Source: Pseudomonadota bacterium
Lineage (GTDB): Bacteria > Pseudomonadota > Gammaproteobacteria > Xanthomonadales > Xanthomonadaceae
Direction of reading: 5' to 3'
Assembly: GCA_023430045.1 (NCBI GenBank)
Contig: JAEZCF010000124.1
Location: 1-49,016, forward strand
Length of the DNA: 49,016 bases
Made by a program: the position numbers and the translations under genes. Position 1 is the first letter of the stretch, and every line of letters starts with the position of its first letter. A model generated the notes under the pieces. It saw only the letters and a program-made list of their open reading frames with translations. It was not told the DNA's origin and ran no database searches. This document shows positions 16,413-24,689 of the stretch, piece after piece.

Positions 16413-17944
16413 GGCTGGCGGATCTCCGGCGAGGTCGCGCGGACCTGTTCCACGTAGCCCGATGGCTGCAGCAGATCACTGGCGATGGCATCGGCATGGC
16501 GCATCAGCGGCGCGGCGAACACGGTCATGGCGATCCCGTACACCAGCAGCAGGCAGGCGGCCAGCAGTTCGATCCGGCGGGTCGGCGCCTTGCGTGGCCT
16601 GGGTGCATCGGGCTCGGCGTTGGGCACGCGCCAGAACAGGCGGATGCCGCCGCGGGCCAGGCCCATGATGACCAGCAGGCTGCTGCCCAGTATTGCCGTC
16701 CACACCGGTGCGGTCAGTTCCGGCGGCATGCCGGACAGCAGCGCGGCCTTGGCCAGGAAGCCGGACAGTGGCGGCAGGCCGGCGACGGAGATCGCAGCGA
16801 TCAGGAACAGCACCGCAGGGGTTTCCTTGCCCGGCATGGGTGCGATGACTTCCTTGCGGTCGCTGGCACCGCCGCGGCGGCGGCGGATCAGGTCGGCCAC
16901 CAGGAACAGCGCCGCCGCCACGAAGGTACTGTGCGGCAGGTAATACAGGCCGGCGCCGAGCACCTGCTGGTTGCCCACCGAGAAGGCGATGAACAGCGTG
17001 GCTGCCGACACCACCACCAGATAGGAGATCAGCACGCGCAGGCGCACCGCTGCCAGCACGCCCAATCCGCCCAGCACCAGCGTGGCCACGCCCGCCCACA
17101 GCAGCCAGTCGCGGCCATAGCCGGCCATTGCGCCGGCGTCGTCGCCGAACCACAGGGTCTGCACGCGCAACACGGCATACAGGCCTACCTTGGTCATGAT
17201 CGCAAACAGCGCAGCCACCGCCGCCGGCGCGCGCGCATAGGATTCCGGTAGCCACAGGTACAGCGGCATCAAGGCCGCCTTGGCGCAGAACACCAGCAGC
17301 AGCAGGCCCAGGGCAGCCTTCACCAGCACCAGGTGCGATGGCGGCACCTCGGCGATGCGCTGGGACAGTTCGGCCATGTTGAGCGAACCCAGCGAGGCGT
17401 ACAGCAGGCCCAGTGCGATCAGGAACAGCGTGGAAGCGGTGACGTTGAACACCACGTAATGCAGACCGATGCGCATGCGCAGGCCGCGGCCGCCACTCAG
17501 CAGCAGGCCGTACGAGGCGATCAGCATGACCTCGAAGAACACGAACAGGTTGAAGATGTCGCCGGTCAGGAAGGCGCCGTTGAGGCCGACCAGCTGGAAC
17601 TGGAACAGTGCGTGGAAGTGCGGCGCGCGCCGGTCCCAGCCCGAGCAGGCGTGCATCAGGCAGGCGATCGCCAGCAGCACCGTGGTCAGCAGCATCCATG
17701 CAGACAGGCGGTCGGCCACAAGGGCGATGCCCAGCCGCGCCGGCCAGTCGCCCAGCAGGTAGACCAGCGCATTGCCATCGGCGGTGCGTGCGAACAGCAC
17801 TACCACCGACGCGAACAGCGCGGCCATCGCCGTCCACGCCACCGTGCGCTGCACCTTCGGTCCATACCGGCGATGTTCGACGAACAGCGACAGCGAAGCG
17901 CCGAGCAGCGGGATGAGGATCGGCAGGATCGCCAGATGGTTCAT
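16409..17944 (-). CDS. mnhD: Mrp/Pha cation/proton antiporter subunit D (NuoN/M-like)
   Basis: A 511-residue polytopic protein related to complex I antiporter subunits, with about 14 helices. The proton-translocation core has the conserved FFEVMLIASYGLLL helix and the segment LVKAALGLLLLVFCAKAALMPLYLWLP. The latter carries the key lysines and the PLYLWLPESYARAP loop. A basic linker precedes the last helix. It is coupled by 4-nt overlaps to mnhC and mnhE. Confidence 0.95.
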   Translation of the reverse strand: MNHLAILPILIPLLGASLSLFVEHRRYGPKVQRTVAWTAMAALFASVVVLFARTADGNALVYLLGDWPARLGIALVADRLSAWMLLTTVLLAIACLMHACSGWDRRAPHFHALFQFQLVGLNGAFLTGDIFNLFVFFEVMLIASYGLLLSGGRGLRMRIGLHYVVFNVTASTLFLIALGLLYASLGSLNMAELSQRIAEVPPSHLVLVKAALGLLLLVFCAKAALMPLYLWLPESYARAPAAVAALFAIMTKVGLYAVLRVQTLWFGDDAGAMAGYGRDWLLWAGVATLVLGGLGVLAAVRLRVLISYLVVVSAATLFIAFSVGNQQVLGAGLYYLPHSTFVAAALFLVADLIRRRRGGASDRKEVIAPMPGKETPAVLFLIAAISVAGLPPLSGFLAKAALLSGMPPELTAPVWTAILGSSLLVIMGLARGGIRLFWRVPNAEPDAPRPRKAPTRRIELLAACLLLVYGIAMTVFAAPLMRHADAIASDLLQPSGYVEQVRATSPEIRQP

Positions 17945-18318
17945 GCGTGGTCCTCGTCACGGCGCGGCGGCGCATCCTCGTCGGGCTCATGGGCGTCGAC
18001 GTGGTCGCTGTGGTTGTCGCTGCGGCTGCGGATGGCGAGCACGATGGTCACCGCCGTCATGGCGAAGGCGATGACGATGGCGGTCAGCACCAGGGCCTGC
18101 GGCAGCGGGTCGGTGTAGTTGCCGAGGTTGGCATCCAGACCCTTCTTGAGTACCGGTGCCTTGCCTTCCACCAGCCGCCCGCCGGCGAAGATCAGCAGGT
18201 TGGTGGCGTAGGACAGGAAGGTCATGCCAAGAATGACGTCGAAACTGCGCGCGCGCAGCAGCAGGTAGACGCCGAGCATGGTCAGCACGCCGATGGCGCT
18301 TGCCAGGGCCAGTTCCAT
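17941..18318 (-). CDS. mnhC: Mrp/Pha cation/proton antiporter subunit C (NuoK-like)
   Basis: A 125-residue NuoK-like subunit with three helices (about 3-22, 28-50 and 73-97), containing the YATNLLIFAGG and PLPQALVLTAIVI motifs typical of MrpC. The C-terminal ~25 residues form a hydrophilic His/Asp/Glu-rich tail. The start shares one base with the stop of the AB gene (TGATG). Confidence 0.94.
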   Translation of the reverse strand: MELALASAIGVLTMLGVYLLLRARSFDVILGMTFLSYATNLLIFAGGRLVEGKAPVLKKGLDANLGNYTDPLPQALVLTAIVIAFAMTAVTIVLAIRSRSDNHSDHVDAHEPDEDAPPRRDEDHA

Positions 18319-21146
18319 CAGCGCATCTCCCCGGTCAGCGCGGAACGTTTCCGCGGATCAATCTCGCCGCGGCGTGCGGTGCGGGTGCGCGACGGCTTGA
18401 TCGTGCCCATCATCGAAAGCATCAGCATCGCGCCGCCGAACACCACCAGATACACGCCGGTGTCGAAACCGATCGCACTGGCCAGCGGGACCTCGCCGAT
18501 CAGTGGCAGATGCAGGTCCAGGTGGCCACTGGTCAGGAACGGCACGCCGAACAGCATGGAGGCTGCGCCGCTGGCCACGGCCACCAGCAGGCCTGCGCCG
18601 ATGCAGCGGATGTAATCGAAGCCGAAGCGCGATTCCACCGACGCGGTGCCCTGGATGATGTACTGGATCAGCAGCGGCACGGCCAGCACCAGCCCGGCGA
18701 TGAAGCCGCCCCCCGGCGCATTGTGGCCACGCAGGAACAGGAAGATGGACACCGTCAGCGTCAGCGGGAACATGATCTGCGCCAGGTCGGCCGGTACCGG
18801 CAGCTTGATCGGCGGGCCGGGCATGATCTGCTCCGGCGCCATCCGCGAACGGCGCAGCATGGCGTGCACCACCAGCGCGGCGATGCCGAACACGGTGATC
18901 TCGCCGAAGGTATCGAAGCCGCGGAAATCCACCAGGATCACGTTGACCACGTTGCTGCCGTACGCCTCCGGCAGCGCACGGGCGACCATTTCGCCGGCCA
19001 TGGTGTTCGGCGGCAGGGTCATTGCGGTGTACGCCAGCGCCGCCATGCCCAGGCCGGCCACCAGCGCGATGGCGGCATCACGCGAGCGCCGCAGCGTCGA
19101 GCGTTCGCTCACCGATTGCGCGGGCAGGTAGTTCATGCCCAGCAGCATCAGTACCAGGGTCACCATCTCCACCAGCAGCTGGGTCAGCGCCAGGTCCGGA
19201 GCGGACAGGAACACGAAGGTCATGGCCACCATCAGGCCGACGCCGCCGACCAGCAGCACCGCCAGCAGGCGTTGCTTGTACATGCGCAGCGTTGCCATCG
19301 CGCAGGCCATCATCACCGCCCACAGCGCCCAGCCCAGCAGCGGGATGGGCTGCGGCGACGGCCAGTCCGGCAGGCTCGGCGCGGCAAGCCAGGGCGCCGC
19401 GCCAACGATCACCGCCACTACCACCAGGCCCAGCAGCATGCGCTGCAGGCTGCCATTGGCGATCCCTGCGGTGAGCCGCTGTGCCAGCGATGAAAGCAGG
19501 TCCAGCTGGTGATGGAAGACATTGCGGCCGGTCGGCTGGTTGCGTACGGCATGCAGGTCGATGAGTCTGCGCAGGCCGAAGTACAGGGCGATGCCGCCGG
19601 CCACGCCGATCGCGCTCATCGCCAGCGGCAGGTTGAAGCCATGCCATATCGACAGGCTGTACTCCGGCATGTCGGCACCCAGGATGGCCGCCGCGCCCGC
19701 ATGCAGTACCGGGGCGATGGTCAGTGCCGGGGCGATGCCCACGGCCACGCAGATCACCACCAGGATCTCCACCGGCACCTTCATCCACCGCGGTGGCTCG
19801 TGCGGCACGCGATCGAGATCGTGCGGGCCATCGCCGAAGAAGGTGTCGTGCACGAAGCGCAGGCTGTAGGCCACGCCGAACACGCCGGCCAGCAGTGCGG
19901 CGATGGACATCGCCACGCGCATCGTTTCCGGCCCGCCGGAGTCCAGGGCTTCGGCGAACAGCATTTCCTTGGACAGGAAGCCGTTGAGCAGCGGGATGCC
20001 TGCCATCGCCAGCGAGGCGATGATCGCCAGCGCGCTGGTGAACGGCATCAGCCTGCGCAGGCCGCCCAGGCGACGCATGTCGCGGGTGCCGGTTTCATGG
20101 TCGATGATGCCGGCGGCCATGAACAGCGACGCCTTGAAGGTGGCGTGGTTGAGGATATGGAATACGCCGGCCACCACCGCCATCGGCTTGGAGAGGCCGA
20201 ACAGCATCGTGATCAGGCCCAGGTGCGAGATCGTCGAGTAGGCGAGCACACCCTTCAGGTCATGCTGGAAGATCGCGTTCCAGGCACCGATCAGCAGCGT
20301 GGCCGCGCCGATGCCGCTGACCGTGTAGAAGAACAGGTCGGTGCCGGCCAGCGCCGGGTGCAGGCGCGCCAGCAGGAACACGCCGGCTTTCACCATGGTG
20401 GCCGAGTGCAGGTAGGCCGACACCGGGGTCGGTGCGGCCATGGCATGTGGCAGCCAGAAATGGAACGGAAACTGCGCGCTTTTGGTGAAGATGCCGGCCA
20501 GCACCAGGAACAGTGCATAGGGGTACAGGGCGCTGGCGCGGATCTGGTCGCCCGCGGCAAGCACCACGTCCAGATCGTAGCTGCCGACGATGCGGCCGAT
20601 CAGCAGCACGCCGCCCAGCAGCGCCAGGCCGCCGCCGCCGGTGATCACCAGTGCCATGCGTGCGCCTTCGCGGGCGTCCTGGCGGTGCGACCAGAAGCCG
20701 ATCAGCAGGAACGAACTGATGCTGGTCAGCTCCCAGAAGATCATCAGCAGGAGCAGGTTGCCCGACAGCACCATGCCCAGCATGGCGCCCATGAACAGCA
20801 GCAGGTAGCAGAAGAAGCGGTGCGCGTTGTCCTTCGCGCTCAGGTAATAGTGCGCGTAGAGCACTACCAGCGCGCCGATGCCCAGCACCATCCCCGCGAA
20901 CATCCAGGCCAGACCATCCAGTCGCAGGGTGAAATCCAGGCCGATCTGTGGAAGCCACTGGCCGCTGCTGCGCAGGACCTCGCCATCCATCACCGCCGGC
21001 GTCAGGGTGGCCAGCACGGCCAGGCCGGCCAGCGGCGCCACTGCGGCCAGCCAGGCGGCGGTGGAGCGGGAGCTGTGACGGAAGGTGGCCACCAGCGCTG
21101 CCAGGATGAACGGCAGGGCGAGCAACAGGATCAGGCTGGGGATCAT
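18318..21146 (-). CDS. phaAB: Mrp/Pha antiporter fused A-B subunit
   Basis: A 942-residue NuoL-like MrpA subunit carrying the MrpB domain at its C terminus, as in group-2 (PhaAB-type) Mrp systems. The antiporter core holds FFCYLLLFMGAMLGMVLSGN, FWELTSISSFLLIGFW and KSAQFPFHFWLPHAMAAPTP. The last ~250 residues include the MrpB-like NVVNVILVDFRGFDTFGE and GHNAPGGGFIAGL segments. The complex exchanges Na+ or K+ for protons across the inner membrane, giving alkali and salt tolerance. It is the first of six overlapping genes. The start ATG has a weak GAG-type ribosome site. Confidence 0.95.
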   Translation of the reverse strand: MIPSLILLLALPFILAALVATFRHSSRSTAAWLAAVAPLAGLAVLATLTPAVMDGEVLRSSGQWLPQIGLDFTLRLDGLAWMFAGMVLGIGALVVLYAHYYLSAKDNAHRFFCYLLLFMGAMLGMVLSGNLLLLMIFWELTSISSFLLIGFWSHRQDAREGARMALVITGGGGLALLGGVLLIGRIVGSYDLDVVLAAGDQIRASALYPYALFLVLAGIFTKSAQFPFHFWLPHAMAAPTPVSAYLHSATMVKAGVFLLARLHPALAGTDLFFYTVSGIGAATLLIGAWNAIFQHDLKGVLAYSTISHLGLITMLFGLSKPMAVVAGVFHILNHATFKASLFMAAGIIDHETGTRDMRRLGGLRRLMPFTSALAIIASLAMAGIPLLNGFLSKEMLFAEALDSGGPETMRVAMSIAALLAGVFGVAYSLRFVHDTFFGDGPHDLDRVPHEPPRWMKVPVEILVVICVAVGIAPALTIAPVLHAGAAAILGADMPEYSLSIWHGFNLPLAMSAIGVAGGIALYFGLRRLIDLHAVRNQPTGRNVFHHQLDLLSSLAQRLTAGIANGSLQRMLLGLVVVAVIVGAAPWLAAPSLPDWPSPQPIPLLGWALWAVMMACAMATLRMYKQRLLAVLLVGGVGLMVAMTFVFLSAPDLALTQLLVEMVTLVLMLLGMNYLPAQSVSERSTLRRSRDAAIALVAGLGMAALAYTAMTLPPNTMAGEMVARALPEAYGSNVVNVILVDFRGFDTFGEITVFGIAALVVHAMLRRSRMAPEQIMPGPPIKLPVPADLAQIMFPLTLTVSIFLFLRGHNAPGGGFIAGLVLAVPLLIQYIIQGTASVESRFGFDYIRCIGAGLLVAVASGAASMLFGVPFLTSGHLDLHLPLIGEVPLASAIGFDTGVYLVVFGGAMLMLSMMGTIKPSRTRTARRGEIDPRKRSALTGEMR

Positions 21147-21465
21147 GCGAGGCTCATGCAGGAAATGGGCGGTTCACGAGCAGGTCATTCAGTCTAACCG
21201 GCACCGATCTTGCGCCGATACCCGTCAAGCGGCACGCATCTGCATGGAACGTGTGCTGATTCATTTTTGCCATCGGCGACCGCGTCCGGCGACTGGAAGG
21301 CCGGCCACTTTGCCGGATCGGGCGGCAGGGCGGTGCGCCAGCATCAACCCCCGTACGTCAAGGGCTGCAAAGGAATGGTGTCGATCCGGGGAGGAGCCGC
21401 GACGGCAGGATCGCGCCGTCTCTCGCGCGTCCTGAAATGCGTTGCACTCGTTCAGGAAAAGCGGG
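21147..21465. other. 319-bp intergenic region upstream of the Mrp operon
   Basis: This stretch separates the first Mrp gene from the 3' end of the Mpo1-like gene upstream on the same strand. It must hold the Mrp promoter if the operon has its own, but no convincing -35/-10 pair was found. A 73-codon open frame (21261-21482, minus) overlaps the next gene and has no recognisable protein features, so I do not call it. Confidence 0.5.
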
Positions 21466-21951
21466 TCAGTAACGCCAGCCAAGGTGGCGATAGACCTTCG
21501 CGAGCACCCAGGCGGGTCCGATCAGCAGATAGGTCAGGTCGGTGAGGAAGCTCGGTTTGCGGCCTTCCACCCTGTGGCCGATGAACTGCGCGATCCAGGC
21601 CAGGACGAACACGCCGCCGGCCAGTAGCGCCAGCTGGCCCAGCCCGATGCGGGCTTCCAGCAGCCGGCAGCTGCAGCCGATCACGAACAGCACGGCAAGC
21701 ATGCCCAGGCCCAGCGATCGTGACAGGCGGTTGTAGAAGCACCACGCGCCGAACATCGCCAGGCCGGCCCAGATGCCGTTCTGGAACCAGGTGATCAACG
21801 GCGGAAGGCACCACAGCAGGGCGACCACCGACCACAGGATGGCCGGCACCGCGATGACATGGATGTGCTGGTTCAGGGCATTGCGATGATCGCCGGAGTA
21901 ACTGTCGAAGTAGCGATCGATCGGCCGTGCGGGCTGCGCGGTGCGGGACAT
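21466..21951 (-). CDS. Mpo1-like (DUF962) membrane protein
   Basis: A 161-residue protein with the DUF962/Mpo1 pattern. It has an N-terminal YFDSYSGDHRNALNQHIHVIAVP segment with two conserved His near residues 29-31, four to five hydrophobic helices, and a second motif WIAQFIGHRVEGRKPSFLTDLTYLLIGP. In yeast, Mpo1 is an iron-dependent dioxygenase acting on 2-hydroxy fatty acids, and the conserved His residues here fit metal binding. The bacterial role is not established. The start at 21951 was chosen because upstream codons fall in a GTAG-repeat region. Confidence 0.82.
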   Translation of the reverse strand: MSRTAQPARPIDRYFDSYSGDHRNALNQHIHVIAVPAILWSVVALLWCLPPLITWFQNGIWAGLAMFGAWCFYNRLSRSLGLGMLAVLFVIGCSCRLLEARIGLGQLALLAGGVFVLAWIAQFIGHRVEGRKPSFLTDLTYLLIGPAWVLAKVYRHLGWRY

Positions 21952-21987
21952 GCTTGCCTCCGGTGGGGTGACGGCGGGGCCGTCACC

Positions 21988-22019
21988 CGGTAGGTACCGG
22001 CTGCCGGCCGGCACGGCCC
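21988..22019. repeat. SMAG-like GTAG element
   Basis: A GTAG head at 21990-21993 followed by a GC-rich palindromic segment (GGTACC and TGCCGGCCGGCA), filling the gap between purC and the Mpo1-like gene. It is imperfect compared with the copies near 32.3 and 34.6 kb. Confidence 0.45.
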
Positions 22020-22946
22020 TCAATCGATGCTGATGCCCGCCAGCCGCTGCAGCGCTTCAGCATACTTGGCCCGCGTGCGATCGATGACCTCGGCGGGAAT
22101 GGCCGGTCCCGGGGCAGTCTTGTCCCAGTCCAGCGTCTCCAGGTAATCGCGCACGAACTGCTTGTCGTAGCTCGGCGGGCTGGTGCCCACCTGGTATTCG
22201 TCGGCAGGCCAGTACCGCGACGAATCCGGGGTGAGCATCTCGTCCATGATGTACAGGCGACCATCTTCGTCGGTGCCGAACTCGAACTTGGTGTCGGCCA
22301 GCAGGATGCCGCGCTCGCGCGCGTATTCGGCGGCGAACGCGTAGATGCGCAGGGTGGCGTCACGCACGCGTTCGGCGAGGTCGGCACCGACCGCCTTCAC
22401 CATGGTGTCGAAATCGATGTTCTCGTCATGGTCGCCGACAGCGGCCTTGGTGGAGGGGGTGAAGATCGGCTCCGGCAGCTGTTCGGCCTGGCGCAGGCCA
22501 TCGGGCAGGTCGATGCCGCTGACCTTGCCGGTGCGCTGGTAGTCCTTCCAGCCGCTGCCGATGAGATATCCGCGGGCGATCGCTTCAACCGGTACCGGCT
22601 TCAGCTTGCGGGTGACCACCGCGCGCCTGGCGTACAGCGCGGCGTCCACGCCTTCGGGCAGCACGCTGGCCACGTCGATGCCGGTGAGGTGGTTGGGCAT
22701 CAGGTGCGCGGTCCTGGCGAACCAGAAGTTGGATACCTGGCAGAGCATCTCGCCCTTGCCGGGGATCGGATCGGGCAGGACCACGTCGAAGGCGGACAGG
22801 CGGTCGGTGGCGACCATCAGCAGATAGTCGCCCGGCGGTGTGCCGGCGGGCAGCCGCTCGCGCGGGATGTCGAAAACGTCACGCACCTTGCCGCGGTGGC
22901 GCAAGGGCAGGCCGGGGAGATCGGATTGCAACAACGTGGTCGGCAC
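22020..22946 (-). CDS. purC: Phosphoribosylaminoimidazole-succinocarboxamide synthase
   Basis: A 308-residue SAICAR synthetase that joins aspartate to CAIR with ATP in purine biosynthesis. Family features are RHRGKVRDVFD near the start, the SAICAR signatures (VPVEAIARGYLIGSGWKDY and LADTKFEFG), and the metal/ATP-binding segment DEMLTPDSSRYW. It is the longer form common in xanthomonads. The start is a GTG at 22946 with AGGAG five bases upstream; a second GTG six bases earlier lacks correct spacing. The leader carries an 18-nt perfect palindrome, and the gene is divergent from a J-protein gene. Confidence 0.95.
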   Translation of the reverse strand: MPTTLLQSDLPGLPLRHRGKVRDVFDIPRERLPAGTPPGDYLLMVATDRLSAFDVVLPDPIPGKGEMLCQVSNFWFARTAHLMPNHLTGIDVASVLPEGVDAALYARRAVVTRKLKPVPVEAIARGYLIGSGWKDYQRTGKVSGIDLPDGLRQAEQLPEPIFTPSTKAAVGDHDENIDFDTMVKAVGADLAERVRDATLRIYAFAAEYARERGILLADTKFEFGTDEDGRLYIMDEMLTPDSSRYWPADEYQVGTSPPSYDKQFVRDYLETLDWDKTAPGPAIPAEVIDRTRAKYAEALQRLAGISID

Positions 22947-22994
22947 GGGCACTCCTGGGGTCTTCGTCAAGACGGCTGCCCAGGGACCCGGTGG

Positions 22995-23012
22995 GCCCGC
23001 TGGCCAGCGGGC
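22995..23012. promoter_or_regulatory. Perfect 18-nt palindrome in the purC leader
   Basis: GCCCGCTGGCCAGCGGGC is self-complementary over its full length and lies 49 bases upstream of the purC start, just downstream of a possible minus-strand -10 (TACACT near 23023). It may be an operator, an mRNA hairpin or a degenerate REP element. It does not resemble a PurR box. Confidence 0.3.
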
Positions 23013-23087
23013 GTCGTAGTGTAAAGCCGTCGGGGCCGTGTGTGACGTAAAATGGAAGGCCAATTCGCCAAAGCTGCCCGGAGCGCC

Positions 23088-23417
23088 ATGCGCTGGTACG
23101 GAAAACTGCTGGGATTCATCGCCGGGGCGCTGCTGTCTCGGTTCAATCCGTTGTTTGGCGCGGTGCTGGGGCTGCTGATAGGCCATGCCTTCGACGCGGA
23201 CTGGTTCCGCCTGAACAAGGAGAATCCGTACCGCGAGCTGGGGCTGACCTCGTCGGCCACCGATGCGGACATCGATCTGGCCTATCGACGCCTGATGTCG
23301 CAGTACCACCCGGACAAGCTGGTCGGGGCGGCACCCGAACTGCGCCGCCAAGCCGAAGCCAAGAGCCGCCGCGTGAATGCGGCCTACGACCGCATCAAGG
23401 CGCTGCGCCGGCGCTGA
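23088..23417 (+). CDS. Short DjlA-like membrane J-domain protein (no TerB domain)
   Basis: A 109-residue DnaK co-chaperone candidate. The N-terminal membrane segment (MRWYGKLLGFIAG and GAVLGLLIGHAFD) resembles that of DjlA. It runs straight into a C-terminal J domain (NPYRELGL to the end) with the HPD tripeptide in QYHPDKL. The TerB domain that separates these parts in classical DjlA is absent. The J domain should stimulate DnaK at the inner membrane. The ATG at 23088 is preferred on homology; an upstream ATG at 23052 would add 12 residues, and the ribosome site of the chosen start is close (GGAG, four bases). Confidence 0.83.
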   Translation: MRWYGKLLGFIAGALLSRFNPLFGAVLGLLIGHAFDADWFRLNKENPYRELGLTSSATDADIDLAYRRLMSQYHPDKLVGAAPELRRQAEAKSRRVNAAYDRIKALRRR

Positions 23418-23482
23418 TCCCCTCATCCGTGGCCTGGCGCAGGCGCCGGGCTGGCCCTTCTCCCGTTTCCAAGGCCCCGGCC

Positions 23483-24172
23483 ATGTCCAACTGCATCATC
23501 GCTCCTTCCATCCTGTCCGCGAATTTCGCCCGCCTCGGCGAGGAGGTCGACAACGTGTTGGCCGCCGGCGCGGACTGGGTGCATTTCGACGTCATGGACA
23601 ACCATTACGTGCCGAACCTGACCATCGGCCCGATGGTCTGCCAGGCGCTGCGCAGACACGGCATCACCGCGCCGATCGACGTGCATCTGATGGTGGAGCC
23701 GGTGGACCGCATCATTCCGGATTTCGCCGAAGCCGGTGCCACGTACATCAGCTTCCATCCCGAAGCCAGCCGCCACCCGCACCGCACGATCCAGCTGATC
23801 CGTTCACTGGGCTGCAAGCCGGGTGTGGTGCTCAATCCCGGCACCCCGGTGGATGTCCTGGACTGGATGCTGGATGACCTGGATCTGGTCCTGTTGATGT
23901 CGGTCAACCCGGGTTTCGGCGGTCAGGCATTCATCCCGTCGGCGCTGGAAAAACTGAAGGTGGTGCGGCGGAAGATCGATGCGAGCGGCAAGGACATACG
24001 CCTGGAAATCGATGGTGGCGTGAAGGCGGACAACATCGAAGCGATCGCCGCTGCCGGCGCCGATGCCTTCGTGGCGGGCTCGGCGATCTTCAACGCACCC
24101 GATTACCAGCAGATCATCGCCACCCTGCGCGCCAACGCAAAAAAGGGGACGGAGGGAGTTAATTCCAATTAA
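23483..24172 (+). CDS. rpe: Ribulose-phosphate 3-epimerase
   Basis: A 229-residue TIM-barrel enzyme interconverting ribulose 5-phosphate and xylulose 5-phosphate. Signature segments are PSILSANFARLGEEV, HFDVMDNHYVPNLTIGP, LLMSVNPGFGGQ and EIDGGVK. The usual end of the protein is reached at about ATLRAN. The remaining residues (AKKGTEGVNSN) and the TAA stop are encoded by the palindromic repeat that starts at 24139. In many gammaproteobacteria rpe lies just upstream of trpE, and that order is kept here with two genes between. Confidence 0.95.
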   Translation: MSNCIIAPSILSANFARLGEEVDNVLAAGADWVHFDVMDNHYVPNLTIGPMVCQALRRHGITAPIDVHLMVEPVDRIIPDFAEAGATYISFHPEASRHPHRTIQLIRSLGCKPGVVLNPGTPVDVLDWMLDDLDLVLLMSVNPGFGGQAFIPSALEKLKVVRRKIDASGKDIRLEIDGGVKADNIEAIAAAGADAFVAGSAIFNAPDYQQIIATLRANAKKGTEGVNSN

Positions 24173-24190
24173 CGTCCTCCGTCCCCCTTC
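24139..24190. repeat. Terminator-like palindrome, copy 2, overlapping the rpe 3' end
   Basis: An A-tract, GGGGACGGAGG (24145-24155), GTTAATTCCAATTAAC (24158-24173), CCTCCGTCCCC, then a short pyrimidine run that has lost most of its T-tract. It encodes the last residues and stop of rpe. It also occupies the place where the next gene's start codon would be expected. Confidence 0.85.
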
Positions 24191-24203
24191 TGCAGCGGGT
24201 CCG

Positions 24204-24689
24204 CTGATCCGGCCGGCGACGGTCGATGACGCAGGGTTGATCCTGCGTTTCATCCGTGAGCTGGCGGTGTACGAGAAGGCTGGAAGTGCCGTGCGCACGG
24301 ACGAGGCCGGCATTGCGTCCAGCTTGTTCGGCGCTGACGCCACCGCGCGTGCATTGATCTGCGAGGTCGATGGGGAGGCGGTCGGTTACGCGGTGTATTT
24401 CTACAACTATTCAACCTGGCTGGGCCGCAAGGGCATCTACCTGGAAGACCTGTATGTCAGCCCTGAAAAACGCGGGCTGGGCGCAGGCAGGGCGCTGCTC
24501 CGGCATCTGGCGCGACAGGCTGTGGACGAAGGGTGCGGGCGGCTGGAGTGGTCGGTACTGGACTGGAACGCGCCGGCCATTGCGTTCTATACCGCAGCCG
24601 GCGCGCGGCCGCAGGACGAATGGACCGTCTACCGCCTGCAGGGCGACGCGTTGCACGCCTTCGCGCAAAAAGGGGACGGAGGAAGTTAA
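24204..24689 (+). CDS. GNAT-family N-acetyltransferase with no normal start codon
   Basis: The frame encodes a complete GNAT fold: IRPATVDDAGLILRFIREL, then the acetyl-CoA-binding LYVSPEKRGLGAGRALLRHL, then WSVLDWNAPAIAFYTAAGA. It most resembles the diamine/spermidine acetyltransferase-like GNATs. Homologues start with Met a few residues before IRPA, but here that point follows the palindromic repeat. The only initiator-like codons are CTG (24204, used here), TTG (24237, which would remove the first strand), or an ATG inside rpe (24063). The stop TAA lies inside repeat copy 3. It could be translated poorly, from a non-standard codon, or be decaying. Confidence 0.72.
   Translation: MIRPATVDDAGLILRFIRELAVYEKAGSAVRTDEAGIASSLFGADATARALICEVDGEAVGYAVYFYNYSTWLGRKGIYLEDLYVSPEKRGLGAGRALLRHLARQAVDEGCGRLEWSVLDWNAPAIAFYTAAGARPQDEWTVYRLQGDALHAFAQKGDGGS

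Noticed and set aside
19509..21197. A 562-codon plus-strand frame across the MrpA gene
   Set aside because: Low-complexity His/Gln/Arg/Gly composition and complete overlap with the clear phaAB gene mark it as an antisense shadow.
21261..21482. A 73-codon minus-strand frame upstream of the Mrp operon
   Set aside because: It overlaps the end of the Mpo1-like gene, has no recognisable domain or convincing ribosome site, and fits chance in high-G+C DNA.
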